From assembly GCA_947631575.1 (NCBI GenBank), contig CANRLW010000001.1, positions 62,001 to 126,000 of the forward strand: a stretch of 64,000 nt of DNA, given 5' to 3'. The position numbers and the translations under genes are program-made. How positions within the stretch are numbered: the stretch's first letter is position 1; each line of letters opens with the position of its first letter. Shown here in pieces: positions 34,532 through 42,599 of this stretch. The notes beneath the pieces are model-generated. The model had not been told where the DNA came from, searched no databases, and worked only from the letters and a program-made list of their open reading frames with translations. This DNA is from an uncultured Clostridia bacterium. Lineage in GTDB: Bacteria > Bacillota > Clostridia > Oscillospirales > Ruminococcaceae.

Positions 34532-36093
34532 ACTTCCTCCGTTTTATACAGATATTCTTTTCCTCTTTTTCCGATACGTTTTATTATTTCCGTTTCTCTG
34601 AGTATCTCAAGTTTAAGAGAGCTTTTTGGGTCGCCCGATATTTTCAAAAATTCTTTCTTGGTATATTCTTCGGGCAAGTTTTCCGGCAGCAGTTTTTTAT
34701 ACCCGCTTTTTCCCCTGAACACTATCTCATCAACTAACCTCACGGGAACATTTTCTATAAAACACTTTTTCTTTTCCGATTTTTTCCGCATGTCGGAAAT
34801 ATGCTCACCCTTGTAGTAAATTCTCTTTTCCGCCGTAATCCGCGCGATTATGATCGTCAGATTTTCGTCGCAGATAAATTGCCTTATCGAGTAAATTTCT
34901 TCATATGCCTTTAGTAGGGAATTGTTTTTCCTTATGGGAGTTTCCTTCGTTTCTCCGCTTTCTGTATTTATGTAGACCGTCTTTGTTTCACAAATCAGCG
35001 GATAAACAACATTAACCCTTGCCGCAGGGAGAAACGCTTTCAGCTTTTCGGAAAGGCGGTAAAGCTGTCTTGACTGTATTTCAAATATCCCGTCCTCGGA
35101 AACCGCGTCCGCAAAATAATTTGCGATCTTTATTTCCTGCTCGTCAAAAAACGGCGCGTAATAGTTTTTCAGCGCCGCATGTATCAGCTTTTCATTCTGC
35201 GTACCGACCGAGCCATGTGCGCCCTTTATGCGGTCGAATGCCGCTTTTACCGCTTTGTCAAAACGGTCATTTCTGTCTAAGAGCTTGCTTTCCCGCTGTT
35301 CAATAAATCTTATTACCGAGTCGTCTTCATTTTTTTCAATAACAATGTCCGCCGTCATTTTGAGTTCTTCACAGCCGTTTTCGACCGCAACTCCAACGTC
35401 CGCAAACTTCAGCATTTTCATATCGTTAAAGCTGTCGCCAAAGCAGATAAGCTCTTTTGCACCTAAGAGCTTTTTAAGCTGTAAAGCAGCCTTTTCCTTG
35501 CCCGCGTTCTTGCTGTAGATCTCATACCATATCATGTCGTCATAGTCATCAGCCTGAACATTATGGGAAAATCCGTTTTCCTCACAAAAGAACGCATCGC
35601 ATTTTTTGGCGTCAGTGACATTGAAAAGCGTTATGTAAAAAACATTCCCGCAGAAAAGCTCTTTATAATCAGTAACTGCTCTAAGCCTGCTGTCGCCCTT
35701 TCTTGAATTTACATAATTAAAAACGTCCGAAAGCCTGCCTTCGAGATAAGAAACGCGCTCCTTTCCGTCTATGTATGAATAGACTAGCGGCGCTAGAGCG
35801 TTTTCCTTTATAAATTTTTCGGCGGCTTTAATCGCTTTTTTCGTAAAAACATTTTCTATGATATGCCTGCCGCTTTTCGGGTCAACTACAAAAACCCCGT
35901 TGAACGTGACAGCGGGGAAGTTTAGGTCAATCATATTTACGAGAGGACTTGCGCTCGTAAAAGAACGCGCCGTCGCATAAGTAACGGCAGCGCCGCTTTC
36001 AATAAGCCTGTTCAGCGTTTTTACGGAACGCTCCGAAATCGTCTTGTCGTTTTTCAGGAGCGTTCCGTCAAGATCCGTTACATAAAGCGTCAT
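34528..36093 (-). CDS. Cof-type HAD phosphatase fused to a nuclease-like domain
   Basis: A 521-residue two-part protein. Residues 1-270 are a Cof-type HAD hydrolase: catalytic DLDGTLL (Asp7, Asp9), the Lys region KNAGKEKAALQ and the metal site FGDSFNDMKML. From about residue 285 a second domain begins (SVGTQNEKLIHAALKNYYAP, EQEIKIANYFADAVSEDGIF, EIQSRQLYRLSEKLKAFLP). This region resembles a conserved Clostridia protein usually encoded alone; its E...D...ExQ pattern recalls PD-(D/E)XK nucleases, which is inference. No frameshift or internal stop separates the parts. The ATG at 36093 gives the usual HAD N-terminus; 36099 is possible. It overlaps addB by 4 bases. Confidence 0.85.
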   Translation of the reverse strand: MTLYVTDLDGTLLKNDKTISERSVKTLNRLIESGAAVTYATARSFTSASPLVNMIDLNFPAVTFNGVFVVDPKSGRHIIENVFTKKAIKAAEKFIKENALAPLVYSYIDGKERVSYLEGRLSDVFNYVNSRKGDSRLRAVTDYKELFCGNVFYITLFNVTDAKKCDAFFCEENGFSHNVQADDYDDMIWYEIYSKNAGKEKAALQLKKLLGAKELICFGDSFNDMKMLKFADVGVAVENGCEELKMTADIVIEKNEDDSVIRFIEQRESKLLDRNDRFDKAVKAAFDRIKGAHGSVGTQNEKLIHAALKNYYAPFFDEQEIKIANYFADAVSEDGIFEIQSRQLYRLSEKLKAFLPAARVNVVYPLICETKTVYINTESGETKETPIRKNNSLLKAYEEIYSIRQFICDENLTIIIARITAEKRIYYKGEHISDMRKKSEKKKCFIENVPVRLVDEIVFRGKSGYKKLLPENLPEEYTKKEFLKISGDPKSSLKLEILRETEIIKRIGKRGKEYLYKTEEV

Positions 36094-36113
36094 CAGCATT
36101 CACCGTATAAAGC

Positions 36114-36896
36114 TTAGAAATCCTTACAGCCGTCCACCACAAACCTGTGTGAAAGCATATATTCCCTAAGTTCAGCAGAGTTCGGCATATATACTCCCTC
36201 ATGTTGTATCGCGATACAGCCGCAGGCGTTTGCCCTTACAACAGCCTCTCCGAGCGGAAGTTCGTCCGCTATACCGCTTATAAGTCCCGCAGAAAATGCG
36301 TCGCCCGCGCCTGTCGTATCAATTACTTTGTCCGCGCGGAAAGTCGGCGCAGTCCCGCATTCAACGCGGCTTTTATAATAAGCGCCCTGCTTGTCCAGCG
36401 TCACAACAACCTTATGCGCCCCGAGCGACAGATAATGCTCCGAAATTTCTTCGGGATCTGTCATATTGCACAGCCTTAGCGCGTCCTCCGACGACGGCAC
36501 GAAAACCGTAGAACTTCTCGCTATTTCATTTAAGTTGTCAACATCTTCACATTCGCAACCGGGGTCGAAAATAATCGGTATCTCAAGCGCTCTGTACTTG
36601 TCCGAAAGCTCAATTATAAGCCCCATTCCGAAATTATCCGAAACAAAATCTCCCGTTATAAAAACCGCACTTATTCCCGTGTCATCGAGCTTATAGCTAT
36701 CCGTAAAGAGATTGTCCTTATTTATCCCGTTTTCGTCAAAGAACGCGCACACTTTGTCATATTCGCTTTCGTTTATCTTTGCGAAAACAGACGCGCAAAG
36801 TCCGAGCTTTACAAGCCCCGCCGCAACATAAGCCGCCGCTCCGTTTATCTTTCCGCCATTTTCGGAAATTTTTCCGAACAGTAAAATTTTCCGCAT
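36114..36896 (-). CDS. PfkB family sugar kinase
   Basis: A 260-residue ribokinase-type kinase, slightly short for the family (about 300). N-terminal substrate loop GKISENGGKINGAAAYVAAG, anion hole and catalytic base in DTTGAGDAFSAGL (residues 193-205, catalytic Asp199). The substrate is unknown. It lies 17 bases after hisS and 20 before the HAD fusion in the same operon; a kinase beside a HAD phosphatase may form a phosphorylation/dephosphorylation pair, which is speculation. Confidence 0.88.
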   Translation of the reverse strand: MRKILLFGKISENGGKINGAAAYVAAGLVKLGLCASVFAKINESEYDKVCAFFDENGINKDNLFTDSYKLDDTGISAVFITGDFVSDNFGMGLIIELSDKYRALEIPIIFDPGCECEDVDNLNEIARSSTVFVPSSEDALRLCNMTDPEEISEHYLSLGAHKVVVTLDKQGAYYKSRVECGTAPTFRADKVIDTTGAGDAFSAGLISGIADELPLGEAVVRANACGCIAIQHEGVYMPNSAELREYMLSHRFVVDGCKDF

Positions 36897-36913
36897 AATA
36901 TCACCCGTTAAAT

Positions 36914-38125
36914 TTAAAAATTCCGAATATTTCCGTCCTCATATGCAAATCCCACATACCCGCTGTTCTGAAGTCTGTCGAGAAAAGCTTTCATCTTTTT
37001 CGGCTTTTTGAAAAGCGCCGTGTCATATTCGCCTCTCAGCTCCTCCGCCTTTTTATAGGCGTCCGAAAAGCTGTTTTCATAAAGCACGGCAATTTTCTTT
37101 CTTGTACCCGCCTTTTTCTTCATATCGCACAGAATGCTGAAAATGCGCTCAAATCCTATCGAAAATCCGCAGGCGGGAATATCCTCGCCGATAAACTTTC
37201 CGATAAGTTTGTCATAGCGTCCTCCGCCCGCGATTGAGCTCCCGAATTTTTCGCTCCTCACTTCAAAGACCGTTCCCGTATAATACCCCTGACCGCGAAC
37301 AAGCGACGCGTCATAAACTATCTTGTATTTTCCGTCTGCAATTATCTCGCTTTGTTCAATTATTTTCGTCAGACGAGCTGTTTCTTCCTCGCCGACTATC
37401 TCCGTCATTTTCTGAAGGTCAAGCGGTAGCTCTGAAAGTATATCCCCGAATTTCTCAACAGCAGACGTTTCAAATCCCTTTTCATTAAGTTCCGCAATAA
37501 CGCCCTCCGCGCCGATCTTGTCGAGCTTGTCAAAACTTATGCATACCGAAGAAAGTTCGTTTTCTCCAAATCCGCATTTTTCGAGCATTGAGTTAAGAAC
37601 GCGCCTGTCGTTTATCCTGACTGTAAATTCGCCTATTTCGAGCACTTCGATAGCCTGCGCCGTTACAGCAATAAGCTCAATTTCACACTCAGGCTCGGGG
37701 TCGCCTATAACATCAATGTCGCATTGCATAAACTCGCGCAGTCTGCCTTTCTGCGGGTTTTCCGCGCGATATACCTTGTCGGTTTGAACAGCTTTAAAAG
37801 GCATAGTTAGGTTCTGCCTGTTTGCTGCAAAATATCTCGTGAGCGGAAGTGTAAGGTCGTATCTAAGTCCCAGGTCGCAAAGCTCACCGCCTGTTTCTAG
37901 AGCCTTTGAGAGCTTTTCGCCGCGCTTTAATATCTTGAAGATAAGGTTCAGGTTGTCGCCGCCGTCACTTTTGTCGAGGTTTTCAGCGTCTTCTACCGCA
38001 GGGGTCATTATCCTCGAAAATCCGTTTTTGCGGTAGACTTCGAAAATTTTGTTCTGCATTTCCTCTCGGAGCTCCGCCTCTTCGGGTAAATAATCCCTCA
38101 TACCCTTGACGCATTTTATTTTCAT
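36914..38125 (-). CDS. hisS: Histidine--tRNA ligase-like protein with a reduced C-terminus
   Basis: A 403-residue class II synthetase. Motif 1 region CVKGMRDYLPEEAELREEMQ, motif 2 VYRAENPQKGRLREFMQCD, the histidine-specific LVRGQGYYTGTVFEV and motif 3 GFSIGFERIFSI are present. After motif 3 only about 65 residues remain, while the normal anticodon domain has about 95, and the conserved stretch of that domain is not evident. HisZ (ATP-phosphoribosyltransferase regulatory subunit) is the alternative, but the intact catalytic motifs favour hisS. The ATG at 38125 follows AAGGAG; an upstream ATG at 38146 is not favoured. First gene of the operon ending with addA and the propeller gene. Confidence 0.8.
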   Translation of the reverse strand: MKIKCVKGMRDYLPEEAELREEMQNKIFEVYRKNGFSRIMTPAVEDAENLDKSDGGDNLNLIFKILKRGEKLSKALETGGELCDLGLRYDLTLPLTRYFAANRQNLTMPFKAVQTDKVYRAENPQKGRLREFMQCDIDVIGDPEPECEIELIAVTAQAIEVLEIGEFTVRINDRRVLNSMLEKCGFGENELSSVCISFDKLDKIGAEGVIAELNEKGFETSAVEKFGDILSELPLDLQKMTEIVGEEETARLTKIIEQSEIIADGKYKIVYDASLVRGQGYYTGTVFEVRSEKFGSSIAGGGRYDKLIGKFIGEDIPACGFSIGFERIFSILCDMKKKAGTRKKIAVLYENSFSDAYKKAEELRGEYDTALFKKPKKMKAFLDRLQNSGYVGFAYEDGNIRNF

Positions 38126-38175
38126 AATTATCTCCTTTTTGAACATTAAAAAATCACTTATTTAAATATAAATAA

Positions 38176-38204
38176 ATTATATCATTTATTATTGTTTTTG
38201 TCAA
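38176..38204 (-). promoter_or_regulatory. Promoter of the hisS-addBA operon
   Basis: On the minus strand: TTGACA (38204-38199), 17 bases, TATAAT (38181-38176), perfect consensus, about 50 bases before hisS. No T-box element is present in the short leader. Confidence 0.85.
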
Positions 38205-38357
38205 TAATTTTCACTATAGATAAAAAGTTTTTTGAAACAGGCGGCAAGTGATCAAAGTTAAAATGGTAAAAACATTGTGAAATAATTGTTTATATTACTA
38301 ATTGTAATAATATTGTACAAAGATTTATCAAAACATAGAAATTGAAACAAATTCGTC
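38205..38357. other. AT-rich divergent intergenic region without genes
   Basis: Part of the 315-base gap between hisS and marR. Apart from the two divergent promoters I see no gene, repeat or stable structure here. Confidence 0.6.
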
Positions 38358-38385
38358 TTGACATTTATAAAAATTTCTGTATAAT
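38358..38385 (+). promoter_or_regulatory. marR promoter
   Basis: TTGACA (38358-38363), 16 bases, TATAAT (38380-38385), about 55 bases before marR. Confidence 0.78.
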
Positions 38386-38399
38386 GATATAAAGAGATA

Positions 38400-38415
38400 T
38401 GTAACTTTGGTTACA
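38400..38415 (+). promoter_or_regulatory. Candidate MarR operator
   Basis: TGTAAC, TTTG, GTTACA: a perfect inverted repeat of 6 bp arms, starting 15 bases after the -10 element, between promoter and marR. This position suits autorepression by the regulator encoded next. No binding data are visible, so this is inference from symmetry and place. Confidence 0.55.
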
Positions 38416-38440
38416 CGGATATTTAGGGAGAGGTATTCTT

Positions 38441-38899
38441 ATGAAAGCGTCGAACAATAATTTTATATCCCGAGACGGGAGCAGGTTTGTTGAAAGCCTG
38501 AACGAGGTCAGCTATCTGTACGGAGAGCTTGTTTGCCGTGATATGGAAAAGATAGGGATGCGTTATTCTTATCGTCACATTCTTAAACCGCTTATGGAAA
38601 ATAAAACGCTTACTCAGTTGGAGCTTGTAAACCTTACGGGTCAGAAAGCGCCGACCGTAAGTATTACGTTGCGGAACATGGAAAACGACGGTATCGTCCG
38701 CCGTGAGAAAAACAGCACCGACCGCCGCGAGACCCACGTTTATATAACCGATAAAGGCAAAAAGATGTACAAAAAAGTACTAAGCGCGCTTGAGAAAGCT
38801 GACAAGGCAATACTAAAGGATATATCGGAAACCGAGCTTGAATCGCTTGTAACCGTCCTCGAAAAAATGAAAGAGAACATTAACCTATCTTTCAAATAA
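38441..38899 (+). CDS. MarR family transcriptional regulator
   Basis: A 152-residue winged-helix regulator. The DNA-binding part is seen in LTQLELVNLTGQKAPTVSIT, LRNMENDGIVRREKNSTDRR and the wing ETHVYITDKGKKMYKKV; the flanking helices form the dimer. GGGAGAGG precedes the ATG. It is transcribed alone, with a promoter overlapping a candidate operator and a strong terminator after it. No target gene is adjacent apart from itself. Confidence 0.93.
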   Translation: MKASNNNFISRDGSRFVESLNEVSYLYGELVCRDMEKIGMRYSYRHILKPLMENKTLTQLELVNLTGQKAPTVSITLRNMENDGIVRREKNSTDRRETHVYITDKGKKMYKKVLSALEKADKAILKDISETELESLVTVLEKMKENINLSFK

Positions 38900-38918
38900 T
38901 TATTTGTTATAATTGTAT

Positions 38919-38952
38919 AAAAATCGGCTGTAACATTACAGCCGATTTTTTA
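38919..38952 (+). terminator. marR terminator
   Basis: AAAAATCGGCTGTAA (38919-38933) pairs perfectly with TTACAGCCGATTTTT (38936-38950) around a 2-base loop, ending in T residues. Confidence 0.9.
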
Positions 38953-39110
38953 GATGTTAGAAGTAAGATGTAAGAGGTAAGATTTCAGTAGTATTTTTGA
39001 AGATTAAGTTATCTGATTATCAAAAAAAGAAACTAGAGGCTAGAATTTGTTTTGAAAGGAAACTAACTTTTTCTTTCAAACTCTAGCCTCTGATATATTA
39101 CCTTTAAAAC
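38953..39110. repeat. Interspersed repeat, module C
   Basis: A run of TTAGAAGTAAGATGTAAGAG type at 38957 is followed by a large inverted repeat: AGAGGCTAG (39035-39043) with CTAGCCTCT (39083-39091) and TTTGAAAG (39051-39058) with CTTTCAAA (39073-39080). The CTAGAGGCTAGA core recurs at 42521, 48538, 51003 and 55842. No gene lies here. Confidence 0.75.
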
Positions 39111-39118
39111 GGTATTAT

Positions 39119-39380
39119 TCTAAATAACGTTTACTCGCTCCAACCACCTGCCCCCTTCCTTGATGGGGGAAGGGGGCAATCGCAGGGCGCTGCGCGCCAT
39201 GCGACCCGCCCTGTTGGCAGTTGACGGTGTACGCATTATGTCCTTCGGGCAAAACGTTGTGTACAGTATTCAGTAATTGACAAAACGTCGGCTTTTGTCC
39301 GCCGCGCAAGCGGCGGCATATAAAAGTTTTGGTAAGGGGGTTCAAGGGGGAAAACCTTTTTCAAAAGGTTTTCCCCCTTG
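39119..39380. repeat. Interspersed repeat, modules A and B behind ilvN
   Basis: 39150-39275 is an inverted copy of the element at 19182 (CCCGCCCTGTTGGCAGTT, then GTGTACAGTATTCAGT). Near 39300 the GTCCGCCGCGCAAGCGGCGG stretch leads to AAAAGTTTTGG. Module B is a perfect hairpin of 18 bp arms, CAAGGGGGAAAACCTTTT (39343-39360) with AAAAGGTTTTCCCCCTTG (39363-39380). It ends 15 bases after the ilvN stop on the minus strand and is well placed as the ilvBN terminator. Confidence 0.8.
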
Positions 39381-39394
39381 CGTACTTTGTTCCT

Positions 39395-39868
39395 TTAATC
39401 GCGCTCCAGCGCCGTAATTCCCGACCTAACCATTTTTATTATCCCAAACGGTTTCAGCAGGTCAATAAAGCTGTCGAGCTTTACAGGCTCACCCGTAAGC
39501 TCCAGCATGATGCTGTCCTTTCCAACATCAACGGGCTTGGCGCGGTAAAGATTCGCTATTTCAATTATTTTGTGCCTGTCCTCTTCACTTTTTCCCGCGC
39601 GTATAAGTATATGTTCGCGCGTTACTGCGTCGTTCAGTATCTTCACTTCGTGTACATCGTAGAGTTTCATAAGCTGATTTTTAATTTGAGTTATAACTTT
39701 GAAATCACCTTCGACAACGATCGTAAGTCTCGATATATCGGGCTCTTCCGTTTCCGCAGCATTAAGGCTCTTTATGTTAAAGCATCTGCGGCTGAACAAT
39801 CCCGCAACTCTCAGCAAAACGCCGTTATTGTTATTGACCTTGACCGAAAGCACATATTCCTGTTCCAT
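39395..39868 (-). CDS. ilvN: Acetolactate synthase small (regulatory) subunit
   Basis: A 157-residue regulatory subunit that confers valine feedback on acetohydroxyacid synthase. The N-terminal ACT domain holds NNNNGVLLRVAGLFSRRCFN and IKSLNAAETEEPDISRLTIV; the second domain follows (REHILIRAGKSEEDRHKIIE). GGAGG lies before the ATG, inside the end of ilvB; the genes are separated by one base. The normal length is kept. Confidence 0.96.
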   Translation of the reverse strand: MEQEYVLSVKVNNNNGVLLRVAGLFSRRCFNIKSLNAAETEEPDISRLTIVVEGDFKVITQIKNQLMKLYDVHEVKILNDAVTREHILIRAGKSEEDRHKIIEIANLYRAKPVDVGKDSIMLELTGEPVKLDSFIDLLKPFGIIKMVRSGITALERD

Positions 39869-39869
39869 A

Positions 39870-41555
39870 TTACGCCTCCAAATCTATCTCTGTTATGGGA
39901 TCTATAACGGGCTTTCCCGCAGGTATCATCGGCAGAACGTTTATGTCCTTGTCGATCTTTACTTCTATCATTACAGGCTCGGTCTTTGAAATTTCGAGCG
40001 CCTGCTTTAATATCGGCTCTATATCCTCGTTCTTTGCGATTACAAACGCCTTTATCCCGAACGCCTCTCCGAGCTTTACATAGTCGATATGACGATTATC
40101 AAGTGTCGTCTGCGAGAAGTGCTTTTCATAGAAAAGCCTTTGCCATTGACGAACCATTCCCAGAACATTGTTGTTTATAACAATTTCAATTATCGGTATC
40201 TTGTGAGCATAAGCCGTGATAAGCTCGTTTAAGTTCATCGCAAAACTTCCGTCGCCCGCAATATTAACTACCGTCTTTTCAGGACAACCGACCTTTGCAC
40301 CGATAGCCGCGCCAAGTCCATAACCCATTGTTCCAAGACCACCAGAAGAAATAAAGCTCCTCGGTTTTGTAAACGTGTAGTATTGCGCCGCCCACATCTG
40401 GTTTTGTCCGACTTCGGTAGCTATGACCGCTTCGCCGTTTGTAAGCTCGTCGAGCTTTCTTATTACCGACTCTGGTGTTACGGGAAATTCGCTCGTTCCT
40501 TTCTGAACAGGCTCGTTGCAGTCGCGCTCAATAATTTCCGCCGTCCACGCGTTTTTCTTCTGCTCAACCTTTTCGCAGAGCTGCGCGAGAACTTTCTTTA
40601 CGTCGCCCTTTATCGCCGTGTTAACTTCTACATTCTTGTTAAATTCGGCAGGGTCAATGTCTATGTGGATTATCTTTGCATTTCTTCCGAAAACGGCAGG
40701 CTCGCCTATTACTCTGTCAGAAAAGCGCGTTCCTATGCCAATAAACAAATCACATTCATTCAGAGCTGCCGCGGCTTTTACCGTACCGTGCATACCGAGC
40801 ATACCGATATAACGCCTGCTGCGCTGGTCAAACGCGCCTTGTCCCATAAGAGAGCAGGAAACAGGCGCGTCGCAAAGTTCAGCCAGTTTAGCGAGCTCGC
40901 TTTCCGCCTCCGCCGAAACAACGCCTCCGCCCGCATAGATATACGGTCTGACGGACTCGGCTATAAGCTGTACCGCTCTTGCTATATATTCTTCGTTCGC
41001 ATCTTTCGCCGATTCGGGAACAGATTTTCCTAGCGAAACATATTCCGTTTTCGCGGCGGTTATGTCCTTTGGAATGTCTATAAGAACAGGACCTTTTCTG
41101 CCGCTGCCCGCAATTTTAAACGCAAGGTGAATGGTTTTTGCAAGCTCGTTTATGTCCTTTACAATAAAGTTGTGCTTGGTTATAGGCATTGTAATGCCCG
41201 TCGTGTCAACTTCCTGAAAGCTGTCAAGTCCGAGCAGACCGCAGGAAACGTTTCCCGTTATAGCGACAAGCGGGATAGAATCCATATAAGCCGTAGCAAT
41301 TCCCGTTGTAAGATTAGTTGCACCCGGTCCCGAGGTAGCTATAACAACGCCCGTTTTACCCGTCGCTCTCGAATAGCCGTCTGCCGCATGGCAGGCGCCC
41401 TGCTCGTGAGAAGTGATGATGTGGCGTATTCTGTCGCTGTATTTATAAATACTGTCGTAAATATTCAGGACTGCGCCGCCCGGATAACCGAACACCGTAT
41501 CCGCGCCCTCGTCGAGCAAACATTCTACAATTATGTCCGCACCCGTTAAGATCAT
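39870..41555 (-). CDS. ilvB: Acetolactate synthase large subunit
   Basis: A 561-residue thiamine-diphosphate enzyme for the first common step of valine, leucine and isoleucine synthesis. Seen are the N-terminal GADIIVECLLDEGADTVFGY with YPGGAVLNIYD, the catalytic Glu in IITSHEQGACHAADGYSR, the FAD-domain part IGIGTRFSDRVIG and the TPP/Mg motif GDGSFAMNLNEL with a downstream Asn. AGAGAGG lies upstream of the ATG. It forms a two-gene operon with ilvN; no T-box or leader peptide is visible in the short 5' region. Confidence 0.97.
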   Translation of the reverse strand: MILTGADIIVECLLDEGADTVFGYPGGAVLNIYDSIYKYSDRIRHIITSHEQGACHAADGYSRATGKTGVVIATSGPGATNLTTGIATAYMDSIPLVAITGNVSCGLLGLDSFQEVDTTGITMPITKHNFIVKDINELAKTIHLAFKIAGSGRKGPVLIDIPKDITAAKTEYVSLGKSVPESAKDANEEYIARAVQLIAESVRPYIYAGGGVVSAEAESELAKLAELCDAPVSCSLMGQGAFDQRSRRYIGMLGMHGTVKAAAALNECDLFIGIGTRFSDRVIGEPAVFGRNAKIIHIDIDPAEFNKNVEVNTAIKGDVKKVLAQLCEKVEQKKNAWTAEIIERDCNEPVQKGTSEFPVTPESVIRKLDELTNGEAVIATEVGQNQMWAAQYYTFTKPRSFISSGGLGTMGYGLGAAIGAKVGCPEKTVVNIAGDGSFAMNLNELITAYAHKIPIIEIVINNNVLGMVRQWQRLFYEKHFSQTTLDNRHIDYVKLGEAFGIKAFVIAKNEDIEPILKQALEISKTEPVMIEVKIDKDINVLPMIPAGKPVIDPITEIDLEA

Positions 41556-41596
41556 AGAAACAAAACCTCTCTTTTTTCTTTAATTATACAAATTTC

Positions 41597-41625
41597 ATTA
41601 TAGCATATTTTATACTTAAAGTCAA
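41597..41625 (-). promoter_or_regulatory. ilvBN promoter
   Basis: On the minus strand: TTGACT (41625-41620), 17 bases, TATAAT (41602-41597), 42 bases before ilvB. Confidence 0.8.
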
Positions 41626-41750
41626 CTTTATTTTTATTTATCGGCAGTTTTCGATTTTTCAGTCAAATTTGGAAAAAGTTTTTGTGCAGTTTTCATATAC
41701 AAATATTGATATAAATCGACAGCCTGCGCATAATAATTCGGGGTGATATG

Positions 41751-42092
41751 ATGAAAAAGTTTTTCGAGGGAACATTGTGCGGATTTTTAAACGGATTTTT
41801 CGGCTCGGGCGGGGGAGTAATAGCCGTTCCCGTGCTTGAAAAAGAGGGTTGCGATACAAACGAGGCGCACGCTACATCTGTCGCGGTTATATTCATATTG
41901 AGCCTTGTGACTGCGGCGTTTTACGGACTTTCGGGGAATCTTGACTTCAAGGCGGCATGGGGTTACATTCCGTTCGGACTTGCGGGAGCGCTTTGCGGAG
42001 CGTTTTTCTTAAAGAAGATACAAGCCGTCTGGCTTAAAAGAATATTTGGCGGCATTGTCACTGTTGCCGCCGTGAGGATGTTTTTGGTATGA
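41751..42092 (+). CDS. TauE/SafE family protein, first half-size unit
   Basis: A 113-residue membrane protein with about four helices corresponding to one half of a TauE/SafE (TSUP) anion exporter: FLNGFFGSGGGVIAVPVLEK is the conserved glycine motif, then HATSVAVIFILSLVTA. Full-length members carry two such halves. The second half is encoded by the next gene, overlapping by 4 bases (ATGA), so the two probably assemble into one transporter. GGGGTG precedes the ATG; an ATG 3 bases earlier is possible. Confidence 0.85.
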   Translation: MKKFFEGTLCGFLNGFFGSGGGVIAVPVLEKEGCDTNEAHATSVAVIFILSLVTAAFYGLSGNLDFKAAWGYIPFGLAGALCGAFFLKKIQAVWLKRIFGGIVTVAAVRMFLV

Positions 42093-42496
42093 ATTTTCTG
42101 GGGCAGGCATTAGCGGGATTTTTAACGGGCGTTCTTGCGTCAATGGGACTTGGCGGGGGATTTGTACTTGTCGTGTGGCTGACGCTGTTTATGGATATAG
42201 ACCAGCGCACGGCGCAGGGAATAAACGTTCTGTTTTTCCTGCCCATAGCGTTCACCGCGCTTATTATGCACCTCAAAAACGGATTGATTAATAAAGAGCT
42301 TGTAAAACAGCTTTTGTTCGGGGGAGTTGTCGGCGCGGCAGTAGGAACATTCGGCGCGCAGATAGTTGCAAACGAATTGCTGAGAAAGCTGTTCGCGGGG
42401 TTTCTGCTTGCATTCGGTTTGAGAGAAATTTTTACGGCAGGGGAGAAAGGCACAAAGGGCGCAAGGGGGAAAGAAACAAGGGGGAAAACCTTTTGA
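42089..42496 (+). CDS. TauE/SafE family protein, second half-size unit
   Basis: A 135-residue membrane protein with about four helices; conserved part FLTGVLASMGLGGGFVLVVW and QGINVLFFLPIAFTAL. It is the natural partner of the preceding half and is translationally coupled to it. The last 15 or so residues (GTKGARGKETRGKTF) are hydrophilic and encoded by low-complexity and repeat-module DNA, so the original C-terminus has probably been replaced by the repeat insertion; the stop codon lies inside the repeat hairpin. Confidence 0.85.
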   Translation: MNFLGQALAGFLTGVLASMGLGGGFVLVVWLTLFMDIDQRTAQGINVLFFLPIAFTALIMHLKNGLINKELVKQLLFGGVVGAAVGTFGAQIVANELLRKLFAGFLLAFGLREIFTAGEKGTKGARGKETRGKTF

Positions 42497-42560
42497 AAAA
42501 GGTTTTCCCCCTTGAACCCCATCTAGAGGCTAGAGGTTAGAGGCAAGAGGCTAGAAACTG
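42477..42560. repeat. Interspersed repeat, modules B and C, over a gene end
   Basis: Hairpin CAAGGGGGAAAACCTTTT (42477-42494) with its complement ending at 42514, then AACCCCATCTAGAGGCTAGA and further TAGAGG units to about 42560. The order B then C is the same as on the minus strand at 55914-55842. The upstream gene stops at 42496, within the hairpin. Confidence 0.8.
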
Positions 42561-42599
42561 TTCAGAGCGGCGAGCTACGTTAAAATCAAAACCACCGAC

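Noticed and set aside
38953..39110. CRISPR-like repeats (TAAGAGGTAAGAG units)
   Set aside because: Units are short, irregular, without equal spacers and without cas genes nearby.
40383..41033. Open frame of 216 codons on the plus strand
   Set aside because: Antisense to ilvB, which has all catalytic motifs; the frame encodes no recognisable protein.
41556..41747. Attenuator or T-box in front of ilvBN
   Set aside because: The stretch from promoter to start is only about 40 bases and shows no stem pair or conserved T-box sequence.
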